Source of the DNA: Acidobacteriota bacterium
Lineage (GTDB): Bacteria > Acidobacteriota > Thermoanaerobaculia > Multivoradales > Multivoraceae
NCBI GenBank assembly: GCA_003388555.1
Contig: QQVD01000001.1
Coordinates: 1-64,000 of the forward strand
Direction of reading: 5' to 3'
DNA length: 64,000 bases
Below, in pieces: positions 43,642-52,643 of this stretch (the first letter of the stretch is position 1; every line of letters starts with the position of its first letter). The notes beneath the pieces are model-generated. The model had not been told where the DNA came from. It made no database searches and saw nothing but the letters and a program-made list of their open reading frames with translations. Both the position numbers and the translations under genes were made by a program.

Positions 43642-44358
43642 GTGGCGATGGGGTCGAGGGTGCACTCTGGCCGGTTACAGTCCAGCAGCGTGATCTCCAC
43701 TCCAGCCGCGATTCCACCGAATCCGACAGGCCTCTATGCCATCGTCGACGACCCGCGCCACGCGTCCCCTGCGGCGCTGGTCGAGGCGGCGGTGGCGGCC
43801 GAACGCGCCGGGTCGACCTGGATCCAGCTTCGTCTCAAGCGCCTCTGCGATCGTGATCGCTACGAGGTGGCCAGTCGCTGCTGCGAACGACTCGCCAGCC
43901 GCGGGCGCAACCTGTGGATCGACGACTGCGTCGAGCTAGCCGCTCTCCTCCCCCTCCGCGGTGTGCATCTCGGGCAGCAAGATCTGCCGCCGCGCGCCGC
44001 CAGGTCGCTGCTCCCTGGCGACCGGCTCGTGGGCCGCTCGACACACGATCTCCGCCAGCTCGCTGCAGCGGACGCCGACCCTGAGGTCGATGTGGTGGCG
44101 ATCGGTCCGATCCTGCCGACCGGCTCGAAGCAGTCCCCGGATCCGGCGGTGGGTTGGGAGGTCTTGCGGGACTCTCGTCACCTCACCACCAAGCCTCTGA
44201 TCGCGATCGGCGGCCTCGGGCCGCGCAGCTACGCCGAGGCGCGAGGCCACGGCGCCGATCTCGTGGCGTCGATCGGCGCTCTGGGCGGTGGCGAGGAGTT
44301 CGAGCGGCGTTGCCTGGAGCTGGTGGAGATCGAGCGGCGAGCCTCCTGGCGAGGATGA
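43642..44358 (+). CDS. thiE: Thiamine-phosphate synthase
   Basis: ThiE joins the pyrimidine and thiazole halves of thiamine. The 238-aa protein has the TIM-barrel motifs TWIQLRLK, LWIDDCVELA, GVHLGQQDLP, VGRSTHDLRQL and VVAIGPILPTGSK, then AIGGLGPRSYAEA. The start is uncertain: GTG 43642, ATG 43648 or GTG 43690 would all keep the barrel intact. No TPP riboswitch is visible, as only 43 bp separate it from the upstream gene. Confidence 0.88.
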   Translation: MAMGSRVHSGRLQSSSVISTPAAIPPNPTGLYAIVDDPRHASPAALVEAAVAAERAGSTWIQLRLKRLCDRDRYEVASRCCERLASRGRNLWIDDCVELAALLPLRGVHLGQQDLPPRAARSLLPGDRLVGRSTHDLRQLAAADADPEVDVVAIGPILPTGSKQSPDPAVGWEVLRDSRHLTTKPLIAIGGLGPRSYAEARGHGADLVASIGALGGGEEFERRCLELVEIERRASWRG

Positions 44359-44426
44359 GCCTCGTCGGGGGCTGCCGCGGTACGAGAGGGAGGTACGATG
44401 TCCTTCACCTCGGGAGGAGAGCGCAC

Positions 44427-44534
44427 ATGAGTGGACTGGCGATAGCGACGATGATCACGATCTGTGGCGCGGTCTGGGGTGGTCTGGCGCTGCTGGTCCT
44501 CCGGGCCCTGCGGCGCTCACCGTCCGGCTCGTAG
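44427..44534 (+). CDS. MetS-like 35-aa membrane peptide (NSS transporter small subunit family)
   Basis: The peptide has a short polar start (MSGLA), one hydrophobic helix with the TICGAVWGGLALLVLRAL segment, and a basic RRSP tail. This matches the MetS/NSS small-subunit pattern, which accompanies methionine/alanine importer MetP. A strong GGAGGA lies 8 nt before the ATG, and a TACGAT -10-like box lies at 44394-44399. No transporter large subunit is adjacent. It is too short for standard gene calling. The assignment rests on pattern and the ribosome binding site. Confidence 0.65.
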   Translation: MSGLAIATMITICGAVWGGLALLVLRALRRSPSGS

Positions 44535-44862
44535 CCGGTGCCCGCAGCGACGCAGGCCGCGGTGGAGGTCCGCGGCCCCCTGTCCTCGAGCGGTCCGGAA
44601 GCGGTGAGCGCCCCCTGCGGCGCCCGCGCGGAGCGGCGCCGCATCATGGCGCCGACCCCGGGTACTCGGCGCGGCAGGCGTCGCTGCGGACTCGAAGCGA
44701 CGCCCGACGTCGACGCGAGCGCCGGCCTCGATCTCACCGACCGGCTTCTCGAGTACGGATCGACCGAGGCCCGTGCCGAGCCCGGCCGCGGCGATCTGCC
44801 GCCCGCCGGCCCCCTTGCGGTGACCCTGCTCCGGCGCCGCTGGCGAGATCGGGTGGCCTGAG
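44535..44862. other. Intergenic region, 328 bp
   Basis: Several GC-rich open frames cross this stretch on both strands, but none has a ribosome binding site or recognisable content. No structured RNA was recognised. Confidence 0.5.
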
Positions 44863-45375
44863 TTGCGGCTTTTTCTCGTAGGTTTCATGGGTGCAGGCAA
44901 GAGCACCGTCGGCCGCGCTCTGGCCCGCCGCCTGCAATGGCCGTTCGTCGATCTCGATCAGGAGATCGAGCGTAAGTACCGCGTCACAATCCCGCGGATT
45001 TTCAGTGAACACGGAGAGGCGGGCTTCCGCCAGCGCGAACATGAGGTCCTGGCGGGTCTGGCTTTCGTGGGGCGAGCAGTGATCTCGACCGGAGGCGGTA
45101 CCTTCACCTTCGAGCCGAGCCGGCGGCTGATCGCCCGCGCCGGGGTGAGCGTCTTTCTCGATCCCGACTTCGATCTGCTCTGGCAGCGCCTGGTTCGTTC
45201 GCCGAAGGAGCGGCCGCTGCTGGCCGATCGCACCGCGACCGAACGTCTTTGGAAGGCTCGTCGCGAGGTCTACCTGGAGGCGAATCTGCGGATCGACGTC
45301 GGCGCCGACGGGGACCCGGACGCGGTCGCGGCGGCGATCGTCCAGCGCCTCACGGAGGACCCTTGCGTTATCTGA
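44863..45375 (+). CDS. aroK: Shikimate kinase
   Basis: This enzyme catalyses the fifth step of the chorismate pathway. The 170-aa protein has P-loop GFMGAGKSTVG, the shikimate-binding FVDLDQEIE, FRQREHEVL and STGGG, and the lid ERPLLADR. The start is TTG 44863. Its stop lies inside the next gene, a 13-nt overlap. Confidence 0.94.
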   Translation: MRLFLVGFMGAGKSTVGRALARRLQWPFVDLDQEIERKYRVTIPRIFSEHGEAGFRQREHEVLAGLAFVGRAVISTGGGTFTFEPSRRLIARAGVSVFLDPDFDLLWQRLVRSPKERPLLADRTATERLWKARREVYLEANLRIDVGADGDPDAVAAAIVQRLTEDPCVI

Positions 45376-46142
45376 TTCTCTCCGACATGCACGGCAACTG
45401 GGAGGCGCTCCAGGCCGTGCTGCGCCGGGTGCGACGCAAGCAGTTCGGCGAGACCCTGGTGCTCGGAGACCTGGTCGGGTACGGCGCGGCCCCCAACCAG
45501 GTGATCGAGGCCATGTCGCGACTTCCCGGCAGGTTGCGCATCGTACGTGGCAACCACGACAAGGTCGCCGCCGGCCTCGAGCCCGGTCACGGCTTCAACG
45601 AGGTCGCCCTCAGGGCGGCGCAGTGGACCACCGAGCGCCTGACCCGAGCCAATCTGGAGTACCTCAAGGACCTCCCGGTCGGCCCGACTCTGGTGATCGA
45701 GTCGCAGGCAGGCGCCGGGGAGGCCCCCTATGGCCGCAGTGTCGCGATCTGCCACGGCTCGCCGGCCGACGAGGACTGCTACGTCTTCGCCGAGAGCGAG
45801 GCGCTGGCCGCGTTTCGCGCCGAGCCACGCGCCTGGGTGACCTTCTTCGGGCACACCCACCTGCCCAGTCTCTTCCTCCTCGAGGAGGGTCGAATCGCCG
45901 GCGCTCTGCTGCGCGGTAGCGGCGTGCTGCAGCTCGACCCCGACCGGCGCTACCTGATCAACCCCGGTTCGATCGGTCAGCCCCGCGACCGCGATCCCCG
46001 TGCCGCCTACATGATCTACGACTCCACCCGGCAGACGCTGCGCTGGTACCGGTGTCGCTATCCCCTGCAGAGAGCGCAGCGCAGGATCGTCGGTCAGGAT
46101 CTACCTGCTTCGTTGGCGGAGCGCTTGGCCCACGGGATCTGA
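45363..46142 (+). CDS. Calcineurin-like metallophosphoesterase
   Basis: This 259-aa protein has the dimetal phosphoesterase motifs SDMHGN, GDLVGYGAAP, RGNHD, CHGSP and FGHTH, with GSIGQPRD near the end. The layout is that of YfcE/DevT-type enzymes, which are often diadenosine or protein phosphatases. The TTG start at 45363 has GGAGG 5 nt upstream and overlaps the aroK stop. The substrate is not predictable. Confidence 0.88.
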   Translation: MRYLILSDMHGNWEALQAVLRRVRRKQFGETLVLGDLVGYGAAPNQVIEAMSRLPGRLRIVRGNHDKVAAGLEPGHGFNEVALRAAQWTTERLTRANLEYLKDLPVGPTLVIESQAGAGEAPYGRSVAICHGSPADEDCYVFAESEALAAFRAEPRAWVTFFGHTHLPSLFLLEEGRIAGALLRGSGVLQLDPDRRYLINPGSIGQPRDRDPRAAYMIYDSTRQTLRWYRCRYPLQRAQRRIVGQDLPASLAERLAHGI

Positions 46143-46167
46143 GAGGGCCCGAGCCTTGGGCGCCCTC
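46143..46167. terminator. Possible bidirectional terminator hairpin
   Basis: GAGGGC and GCCCTC, extended inward by CC/GG with one bulged base, sit between the convergent phosphoesterase and ccmI genes. No T-tract is present on either strand. Confidence 0.35.
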
Positions 46168-46194
46168 GGGTGACGGCAGGGGGCGGGATCCGGC

Positions 46195-47145
46195 TCAGAC
46201 GGGAGGCGGTCGCGACACCACCTGATCGAAGTCGAGGCCCTGCTCGGTCAGCGAGATGAGGTGCTCCAGACGCGGCTCGCTGCCGCCGACGGCGTCGACA
46301 CCTGCGCGCCAGGTCTCCAGGGCGCCGGCGCGATCCCCGGTCTGCAGCAGGATGAGACCCTGGACCAGCCGCGCCTGCGAGTAGGCCGGGTCGGCTGCGA
46401 CCGCCTGCCGCAGGTGGTCGAGCGCCATCGGCACCTGCCCCATCAGGAAGCGGACGAAGCCGGCGCCATAGTGTGCGACCGGGTCCTGAGGTTCCCGCTC
46501 CAGCAGCGCGCTCGCCTCCTGGAAGGCGTCGAAGTGCTGCTCGTGGGCCAGCAGCAGCTCGATCAGTTGCCGCCGTGCCCCGAGCTCGCCGGGCGCGGCG
46601 GCGATGCGAGCCCGCAGGTCCTCGACCTGGCCGGCGACGATCGGCGGCAGGGCGGGCTCACCGCGGAAGCCTTCGGGAGCCTCGGTCGCAGAGTCGGGTG
46701 CCGGAGCTGCCGGGGCTCCGGCTGCCCCCGGCTGCAGCGGCAGTCCGGTGTCGCGGAAGGCGAGGGCGATGAGAATCGCGACGAGGGCCACCATGCCGCC
46801 TCCGAGCAGCGTTCCTGCGAGCAGCGGGTGCCGTCCGACCAGGCCGGCAGGTGGGCGCGCCGAGGCCGGGGCGGTCTGCGTCGTACCGGCTGGAGCGGTG
46901 ACGGGTCCGCCGAGCGCTTCGAGCCGCCGCAGGGTGAGGGCGGCGCGTTCCTCGAGCACGCTGCGCTCCGACTCGGCGAGCCCTTCGTCACGCAGGGTCT
47001 CCACCAGCTCGTCGAGCTGCAGCTGGAGGTCGCGATGGCGCAGGTCGGAACGGCTGCGCGCGGCGCGTCCACGGGCGGCCCACAACGCCAGGACGACGCC
47101 GGCGACCAGCCCGACCAGCAGCACGACGATCGGCGCCTGGGACAT
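46195..47145 (-). CDS. ccmI: CcmI-like cytochrome c biogenesis TPR protein
   Basis: CcmI holds apocytochrome c for the CcmF/H ligase. The 316-aa protein has two membrane helices (residues ~5-22 and ~110-135) flanking a short coiled linker, then a periplasmic TPR domain (~170-300, ending LVQGLILLQTGDRAGALETW). The ATG at 47145 shares a base with the ccmH stop. GTG 47148 is also possible. Last gene of the leftward ccm operon. Confidence 0.85.
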   Translation of the reverse strand: MSQAPIVVLLVGLVAGVVLALWAARGRAARSRSDLRHRDLQLQLDELVETLRDEGLAESERSVLEERAALTLRRLEALGGPVTAPAGTTQTAPASARPPAGLVGRHPLLAGTLLGGGMVALVAILIALAFRDTGLPLQPGAAGAPAAPAPDSATEAPEGFRGEPALPPIVAGQVEDLRARIAAAPGELGARRQLIELLLAHEQHFDAFQEASALLEREPQDPVAHYGAGFVRFLMGQVPMALDHLRQAVAADPAYSQARLVQGLILLQTGDRAGALETWRAGVDAVGGSEPRLEHLISLTEQGLDFDQVVSRPPPV

Positions 47146-47762
47146 CACGGGACTCCTGCGCCGCCCCGCGTCGCCCGCCTACGGATCTCTTCGCGGTAGC
47201 GAGCCAGCTCGGCGTCCTCCGCTGCCTGGTGCGAGTCTTCGCCACTCTCGTCCCCGCGGCCGCGACTGCGACGACCCCGGCGGGTCTGCAGCAGCACCCA
47301 GAGCAGACCCGAGGCCACGGCGATCACCGGCACGATCCAGACCAACAGGTTGAACCCCTCGGGCTTGGGAACCAGACGCACGAATTCGCCGTAGGCGCCT
47401 TCGAAGTAGGCCACGATCTGGTCGTCGGTGTAGCCGGCGGCGAGCAGCTCCCGGATCTCCTCGCGCATCGCCAGGGCGCTCGGCGACGGTGAGGCTGCCA
47501 CGGAGAGACCCTGGCATACCGGGCAGCGCAGGCGATCGGAGAGCTCGTAGGTCGCCTCGTCGAGCTCCTCGCCGCTCAGCGCGGCCCCTTCGGGCTCGCC
47601 CAGGCCTCGTTCCACCGTCGGCTCGGCGGGGGCGGGAACGGGCTGCGCCGCGGCGACCACCGCGGCGGACAGCCCGAGCAGCCCGAGCAGGAGAGCCGTG
47701 GACAGCGTCGAGCGCGCGGACGGCTGCTCGTGCTCCATCGGCGACCGTTCAGAGCAGGCCAT
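47145..47762 (-). CDS. ccmH: Cytochrome c maturation thiol reductase CcmH
   Basis: CcmH reduces the haem-binding cysteines of apocytochrome c. The 205-aa protein has a signal sequence, the active site LRCPVCQG, the GYTDDQIVAYF..YG helix bundle, and a C-terminal membrane helix (LVWIVPVIAVASGLLWVLL). It starts inside the ccmG end if ATG 47762 is used (14-nt overlap). ATG 47738 would avoid the overlap. Neither has a clear Shine-Dalgarno. Confidence 0.93.
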   Translation of the reverse strand: MACSERSPMEHEQPSARSTLSTALLLGLLGLSAAVVAAAQPVPAPAEPTVERGLGEPEGAALSGEELDEATYELSDRLRCPVCQGLSVAASPSPSALAMREEIRELLAAGYTDDQIVAYFEGAYGEFVRLVPKPEGFNLLVWIVPVIAVASGLLWVLLQTRRGRRSRGRGDESGEDSHQAAEDAELARYREEIRRRATRGGAGVP

Positions 47763-48267
47763 CGAGGGTCCGTTTCAGGTGCCCACCGCTCACCGCACCG
47801 ATCACCTTGTCGACGATGACCCCGTCTGGACCGATGAAGAAGGTCTCCGGCGGGCCGTAGACGCCGTAGGCGATGGCCGTCTTGCCTCCGGGATCGAGCA
47901 GCGACGGCCCCCAGCTCCCGTGTCGCTGCTGGAAGCTCGCGATCGCCGCTGTGTCGTCCTGGTAGACGACGCCGAGGAACTGTACCGAGTCGGCGTAGTG
48001 CCGGGAGGCGCCGAGCAGCGCCGGATGCTCCTGGATGCAGGGGGCGCACCAGGTCGACCAGAAGTTCACCACCACCGGTTTGCCGCGCAGGGCCTCGAGC
48101 TCCCAGACCTCGCCGTCGAGCGACTGCAGACGGAAGGACGGCGCCGGCTTGCCGACCAGCGGCGAGCTCATCTCGTGCGGGTCGAAGCGGAAGCCTGCCG
48201 CCAGGAAGGCGACCAGCGGCAGGACCACGGCGAGGCCTATGATCAGCACCCGGGCGTTGATGCGCAC
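47749..48267 (-). CDS. ccmG: Thiol:disulfide interchange protein CcmG/DsbE
   Basis: This 172-aa membrane-anchored thioredoxin has an N-terminal helix, the catalytic WCAPC in NFWSTWCAPCIQEHP, and GPPETFFIGPDG with the cis-proline. It reduces CcmH or the apocytochrome. The GTG start at 48267 has AGGAG about 9 nt upstream, 47 bp after the ccmF stop. Confidence 0.93.
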   Translation of the reverse strand: MRINARVLIIGLAVVLPLVAFLAAGFRFDPHEMSSPLVGKPAPSFRLQSLDGEVWELEALRGKPVVVNFWSTWCAPCIQEHPALLGASRHYADSVQFLGVVYQDDTAAIASFQQRHGSWGPSLLDPGGKTAIAYGVYGPPETFFIGPDGVIVDKVIGAVSGGHLKRTLDGLL

Positions 48268-48314
48268 TGCTTGGTCTCCTGGTCCCCGGTCGTCCCGTGT
48301 TGCACGACTGTCGG

Positions 48315-50306
48315 TCAGGCTTCCGCCGGCTCGGCCACCGGGTCGCGGTGGCGCCTTGCCAGCGGCAGCGGCGCCGGCAGAACGCAGAGCGTCGTGCCGA
48401 CGACCATCACGACGACTCCGACCCAGATCCAGACCACCGCCGGCGTGACGATCGCGCGCAGGCCGATCGTGTCACCGCCCTGGCGTACGTTCATCAGCGT
48501 CAGGTAGAGGTCGTGCGTGGCGCTAGTCAGCACCGAGGGAGTGCCGAGTGGCTCGCGCTGGGTGGGATAGAAGTTCAGCGACGGGTCGAGGGTGCCGAGC
48601 AGCTCGCCGTCACGCCGCACCTCGATGGTGGCCAGCTGGCGGGCGAGGTGAGGCTCCTGAATCACCTGCACGTCCTGGTACGCCAGCGAGTAGTCCGCCA
48701 CCTGCAGCGATTCGCCCCGTCGCAGAGTGCCCTCGGCCTCGGTCTGGAACTGCGAAGAGATGGCGACCGCTGCGAAGGTCATGACGACGCCGAAGTGCAC
48801 GACGTAGGCGCCGAGGCGCTGCGGCGCCACCAGCGAGCTGCGTACCGCCGCCGTCGGCAGCGACTCGCCCCTGCTGGCCCGCGCCCTGGCCGGCCGCAGC
48901 GCCTGATCGGCGGTCACCCAGAGTGTGTAGCCGACCAGGAAGCCGACGAACACCGTCATCGGCTGCCAGGAGAAGACGAGTCCGAAGAGCACCGCCGCCA
49001 CCAGTCCGGAGGGCAGTGGCCGTAGCAGCACCTTGCGCGCCAGCCGGGGGTCGGACGTTCCCCAGGGAAGGGCAGGCCCGATGCCCATGAGGAGCAGCAG
49101 GGCGAGGAAGAGTGGCACCGACATGCGGTTGAAGTAGGGCTCGCCGACGCTCACCTTGACCCCCCGCACGGCCTCGGCCGCGATCGGGAAGAGCGTGCCG
49201 ACCAGCACCGTGAACATGATGCTGACCAGGATCAGGTTGTTGAGCAGGAACGAGCCCTCGCGCGAGGCGAGACCGGAAGTTCGTCCGGAGCTGCTCAGGG
49301 TGTCGATGCGCAGGGCCAGGAGCACCACGACTGCGACCATGCAGAGGGCGAGGAAGACCAGGAAAAGAGGGCCGATCGGGCTCTGGGTGAACGAGTGCAC
49401 CGAGTTGACCACCCCGGATCGGGTCAGGAAGGTACCGAGGATGGTGAGCAGGAAGGTGACCAGGATCAGGATCACCGTCCAGGCCTTCAGCGTTCCCTTG
49501 CGCTGTTGCACGATCGCCGAGTGAAGCGCCGCGATCGCCGTCAGCCAGGGCAGGAAGGAGGCGTTCTCCACCGGATCCCAGGCCCAGTAGCCACCCCAGC
49601 CGAGCACTTCGTAAGACCACCAGCCGCCCAGCATCAGGCCGAGGGTCAGGAAGGCGGTCGGGACCAGCAGCCAGCGGCGCAGAGGTCGCAGCCAGGTGGC
49701 GCCGAGCTGTCCCCGCAGCAGCGCCGCCATCGCCATGGCGAAGGGGATCGTCATGCCGACGTAGCCGAGGTACAGGGTCGGCGGATGCCAGATCATCAGC
49801 CAGTGGTTCTGCAGCAGAGGGTTCGGTCCGGGACCCTCGGCGGGAACCGGGGGCGGCGTCGGGGCGAACGGGTTCGCCGGGCCGGCGATCAGGTAGGAGA
49901 AGAAGATGCCGACGGCGAGCACGACCCCGAGGGTGTAGCCGAGGTACTCGTCGTGACCGCGTCGCTGCAACACCGTGATGGCGATCGTGTAGAGGCCGAG
50001 GACCAGCCCCCAGAAGAGGATCGATCCCTCGAGGGACGACCACAGCGAGACGATGGTGATCACCGTCGGGGTGGCGGTGGAGCCCACCTGCGCAACGTAG
50101 CTGACCGAGAAGTCCCGCTGCAGGAGGGCCACCTCCATCACCAGGTTGGCGGCCAGCATGGCGATGCCGAAGCCGATCGCCAGACGCCGCGTCCAGCGCA
50201 GTGCGGTGGCGGACTCGCGGGCGCCGGCGGCGAAACCGAGTGGGGCACCGACGCAGCAGCAGAGCAGTGCGACGAGGACGAGGGCTTGGCCGAGGGTCGA
50301 GTACAC
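48315..50306 (-). CDS. ccmF: Haem lyase subunit CcmF
   Basis: CcmF attaches haem to apocytochrome c. The 663-aa protein has about 15 membrane helices, the WWD-type haem-handling loop GWGGYWAWDPVENASFLPWL, and conserved histidines in NHWLMIWHPPTLYLGYVG. The length is usual for the family. The start is GTG 50306 with AAGG upstream. The 129-bp gap to ccmE is the longest in the operon and shows no gene. Confidence 0.96.
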   Translation of the reverse strand: MYSTLGQALVLVALLCCCVGAPLGFAAGARESATALRWTRRLAIGFGIAMLAANLVMEVALLQRDFSVSYVAQVGSTATPTVITIVSLWSSLEGSILFWGLVLGLYTIAITVLQRRGHDEYLGYTLGVVLAVGIFFSYLIAGPANPFAPTPPPVPAEGPGPNPLLQNHWLMIWHPPTLYLGYVGMTIPFAMAMAALLRGQLGATWLRPLRRWLLVPTAFLTLGLMLGGWWSYEVLGWGGYWAWDPVENASFLPWLTAIAALHSAIVQQRKGTLKAWTVILILVTFLLTILGTFLTRSGVVNSVHSFTQSPIGPLFLVFLALCMVAVVVLLALRIDTLSSSGRTSGLASREGSFLLNNLILVSIMFTVLVGTLFPIAAEAVRGVKVSVGEPYFNRMSVPLFLALLLLMGIGPALPWGTSDPRLARKVLLRPLPSGLVAAVLFGLVFSWQPMTVFVGFLVGYTLWVTADQALRPARARASRGESLPTAAVRSSLVAPQRLGAYVVHFGVVMTFAAVAISSQFQTEAEGTLRRGESLQVADYSLAYQDVQVIQEPHLARQLATIEVRRDGELLGTLDPSLNFYPTQREPLGTPSVLTSATHDLYLTLMNVRQGGDTIGLRAIVTPAVVWIWVGVVVMVVGTTLCVLPAPLPLARRHRDPVAEPAEA

Positions 50307-50435
50307 GATGACCTTGGTTACCTTGCGGATGGAGCTCGCGGGCCGGGGCGAAGGTCGGCCGCCGGAGCCGTGGCGGGACGGGAGCGGGAGTCGGGGACCA
50401 GCGACGGAATCTGTCGGGCGCTACCGGAGGTGGTC

Positions 50436-50960
50436 TCAGGTATCCGTGCGTTCGAACTGCATGGTCTTGACCAGGTCCTCAATGGTGCGGTCGTCGACCT
50501 CGTCCGGCGCCTTGTACTCGTTGTCGTGCTTGACCATGAGCCTCTCGGTCTCGAACACCCCGGTGGGGGAGAGGCTACCTTCGAGCACCACGCCGATGCC
50601 TTCGCGGAACATGGCCGGCGGCACCGCCGTGGTGCGCACCGGTACCGTCGACTTGCCGTCGGTGACCTGGAAGTCGATGGTCAGCCCGTCCGCGTGGTAG
50701 ACGACGCTACCCGCCTCGACCAGGCCGCCGAGTCGCACGTTCGCGCCGGCGGCCCTATCCGCAGCTTCGCGCAGCTCCGTCGGGCTCCAGTAGTAGATGA
50801 GGTTCTCGCCGATGTCCCCGAACGCCAGGTAGGAGAAGGCAGCGACGGCGCCGAGAAGGGCCAGGGCGAGGATCCAACGCCGTCGGGGCGAGGCTCCCGT
50901 GCCCGCGTCGGCTGCCGCGTCTTCCCTCGCGTCGGGTCGGGGCTGAGTGGAGTTGGACAT
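50436..50960 (-). CDS. ccmE: Cytochrome c maturation haem chaperone CcmE
   Basis: CcmE carries haem covalently from CcmC to CcmF. The 174-aa protein has one N-terminal membrane helix, an OB-fold, and the haem-binding LMVKHDNEY motif (KHD..Y) with the essential His. It lies 83 bp from ccmD. Confidence 0.94.
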   Translation of the reverse strand: MSNSTQPRPDAREDAAADAGTGASPRRRWILALALLGAVAAFSYLAFGDIGENLIYYWSPTELREAADRAAGANVRLGGLVEAGSVVYHADGLTIDFQVTDGKSTVPVRTTAVPPAMFREGIGVVLEGSLSPTGVFETERLMVKHDNEYKAPDEVDDRTIEDLVKTMQFERTDT

Positions 50961-51043
50961 GCCGGACGTTCTCCCGATGTACGTCGCCGCGGTGTGGCGG
51001 CGCTGCTTTGAGCTCGGGAGGCCGTGCTGGATGCCGCGGCGGC

Positions 51044-51211
51044 TCAGGTGGCGTCACCTTCCCCGGCGGACGGGTCCCGAGACGGATCGTGTCTGGTGCG
51101 GCGCAATCGCAGTAAGAGAGTGCCGGCGTAAGCCGAGAGGACCACGGCGCTCAGCGCGTAGGTCGCGATCACGTAGCTCCAACCACCGACTATAACTCCC
51201 TGCGGCGCCAC
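51044..51211 (-). CDS. ccmD: Haem exporter small subunit CcmD
   Basis: This 55-aa open frame between ccmC and ccmE has GTG 51211 with GGGAGGA upstream. It encodes the CcmD pattern: a GGWSYVIATYAL start, one membrane helix, and a basic LRLRRTR stretch followed by a polar tail. CcmD helps release holo-CcmE from CcmABC. It is too short for standard gene calling but is supported by position and sequence. Confidence 0.9.
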   Translation of the reverse strand: MAPQGVIVGGWSYVIATYALSAVVLSAYAGTLLLRLRRTRHDPSRDPSAGEGDAT

Positions 51212-51234
51212 GCTTCTTCCTCCCGGGGATACGT

Positions 51235-51936
51235 TCAGAGCGCCGTGCTGGATGCCAGCCGCGGCGGCGGCGCCACCTCTTCACCCGCGAGCCGGCGCAT
51301 CTCGAGCCGGCTGCGCAGCGCGATCAGGTAGATGGCCAGGAAGAGCACGCCGAAGGCGTTGATCCTGTAGGGCAGCACCATCATCGCGTCGACCGTCTCG
51401 GGTGAGCTCTGCACCTGGTGCAGCGAGCGCCACCAGCGGACGCAGAAGTAGATGAGCGGCACGTCGACGAAGGCGACGATCGTGGTCACCGCGGTCCACG
51501 TCGCCCGCCGCCCCTCGTCCTCGACGAAGGAGCGCAGCGCCAACACCGTGGCGAACAGGATCAGACCGATCAGCGAGGTGGTCAGCCGCACGTCCCACGT
51601 CCACCACACGCCCCAAGTCGGGCGCGCCCAGAGCATGCCGGTCGGCAGCAGCAGCAGGGTGAGCACGACACCGACCTCCACCGCGGCGGTGGTGGCGGCG
51701 TCCCAGCGCCGCCTGCCGGTCCACAACGAGGCGATGGCGAAGCAGAACGCGAACAGCAGGACCAGTAGTGCGTTTTGTGCCACGGGCACGTGGATCGAGA
51801 AGATGCGCGAGACGTCACCCATGTGCCGCTCCGGCGGCGCCCAGCTCAGTGCCAGGGTCGATCCGACGAGCAGCATGAGCAGTCCCGAGAAGCCGAAGAT
51901 CCCTGGCCAGAGTCGTTTCAGGGCTCGCTTGAGCAC
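51235..51936 (-). CDS. ccmC: Haem exporter protein CcmC
   Basis: CcmC loads haem onto CcmE. The 233-aa protein has six membrane helices, the WWD loop PTWGVWWTWDVRLTTSL, and flanking conserved histidines (SIHVPVAQN, SLHQVQSS). GTG 51936 has GGAGGG nine nucleotides upstream and lies just after the ccmB stop. The much longer open frame upstream is the ccmB region in another frame. Confidence 0.95.
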   Translation of the reverse strand: MLKRALKRLWPGIFGFSGLLMLLVGSTLALSWAPPERHMGDVSRIFSIHVPVAQNALLVLLFAFCFAIASLWTGRRRWDAATTAAVEVGVVLTLLLLPTGMLWARPTWGVWWTWDVRLTTSLIGLILFATVLALRSFVEDEGRRATWTAVTTIVAFVDVPLIYFCVRWWRSLHQVQSSPETVDAMMVLPYRINAFGVLFLAIYLIALRSRLEMRRLAGEEVAPPPRLASSTAL

Positions 51937-51938
51937 GG

Positions 51939-52643
51939 TCAGGTTCCCTCCTCGAGTACGTACTCGAAGAGGATGCCACAAAGCAGCCAGTACACTCCAA
52001 CGAAGACCAGCAGGATGGTCACCCAGGAGCCCATCTGCTCCATCGGATCGCCGCGCAGGACCAGGCCGAACGCCTTGACCAGCGACAGCAGCACCGGCAC
52101 CTCGAGCGGGTAGAGCAGCAGCGGCAGCAGCACGTCCTGGCTGCGCAGCCTCGAAGTCATGCCGGCGTAGAGCACTCCCGGCGCCGCCAGGCCGAGCGCC
52201 GCGAGCAGCCAGAGCCCGATCAGCTGGGCCAGTCCGCCGAGAGCCACCTCGCCGATGTACAGGATCATCGCGACTGGCGCCAGCACCGGGCCGAGCAGCA
52301 GCAGGGTCAAGGCCACGGAGATCGCCTTGGCGTAGAAGATCGCGGCCCCGGAGGCGGGCAGCAGCCGCAGTCCTTCGAGGGCGCCGTCGGCGTGCTCGAG
52401 CCGGAAGCTCTCCTGCAGGCCGAGGGTGGTGCTGAGCAGCAGCGCTATCACCAGGAAGCCGCCGGACGCCTCGACCAGCGCCCGCGAGTCCGGTCCGACC
52501 GCCAGCGAGAAGAGCAGCAGCACCAGGACACCGAACAGCACCACCGCGACGATCCGCGAGCGGTTGCGCCACTCGAGTCGCAGGTCCTTGGCGGCCAGCG
52601 CCAGGACCTGGGCGAGGATGCCGCCCGCCGTCCGGAGGGTCAC
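51939..52643 (-). CDS. ccmB: Haem exporter membrane protein CcmB
   Basis: This 234-aa ABC permease has six membrane helices and the family's KDLRLEWRNR start, LALGLAAPGVLYA and LLPLLLYPLEVPVLL. The GTG start at 52643 overlaps the ccmA stop by 4 nt. It forms the CcmAB(CD) complex. Confidence 0.93.
   Translation of the reverse strand: MTLRTAGGILAQVLALAAKDLRLEWRNRSRIVAVVLFGVLVLLLFSLAVGPDSRALVEASGGFLVIALLLSTTLGLQESFRLEHADGALEGLRLLPASGAAIFYAKAISVALTLLLLGPVLAPVAMILYIGEVALGGLAQLIGLWLLAALGLAAPGVLYAGMTSRLRSQDVLLPLLLYPLEVPVLLSLVKAFGLVLRGDPMEQMGSWVTILLVFVGVYWLLCGILFEYVLEEGT

Noticed and set aside
43599-43690. TPP riboswitch before thiE
   Set aside because: Only a few tens of bases are available and no CTGAGA/ACYTGA-type conserved core is present.
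44538-44861. 107-codon frame between the MetS-like gene and aroK
   Set aside because: No Shine-Dalgarno and no recognisable domain; competing open frames exist on both strands.
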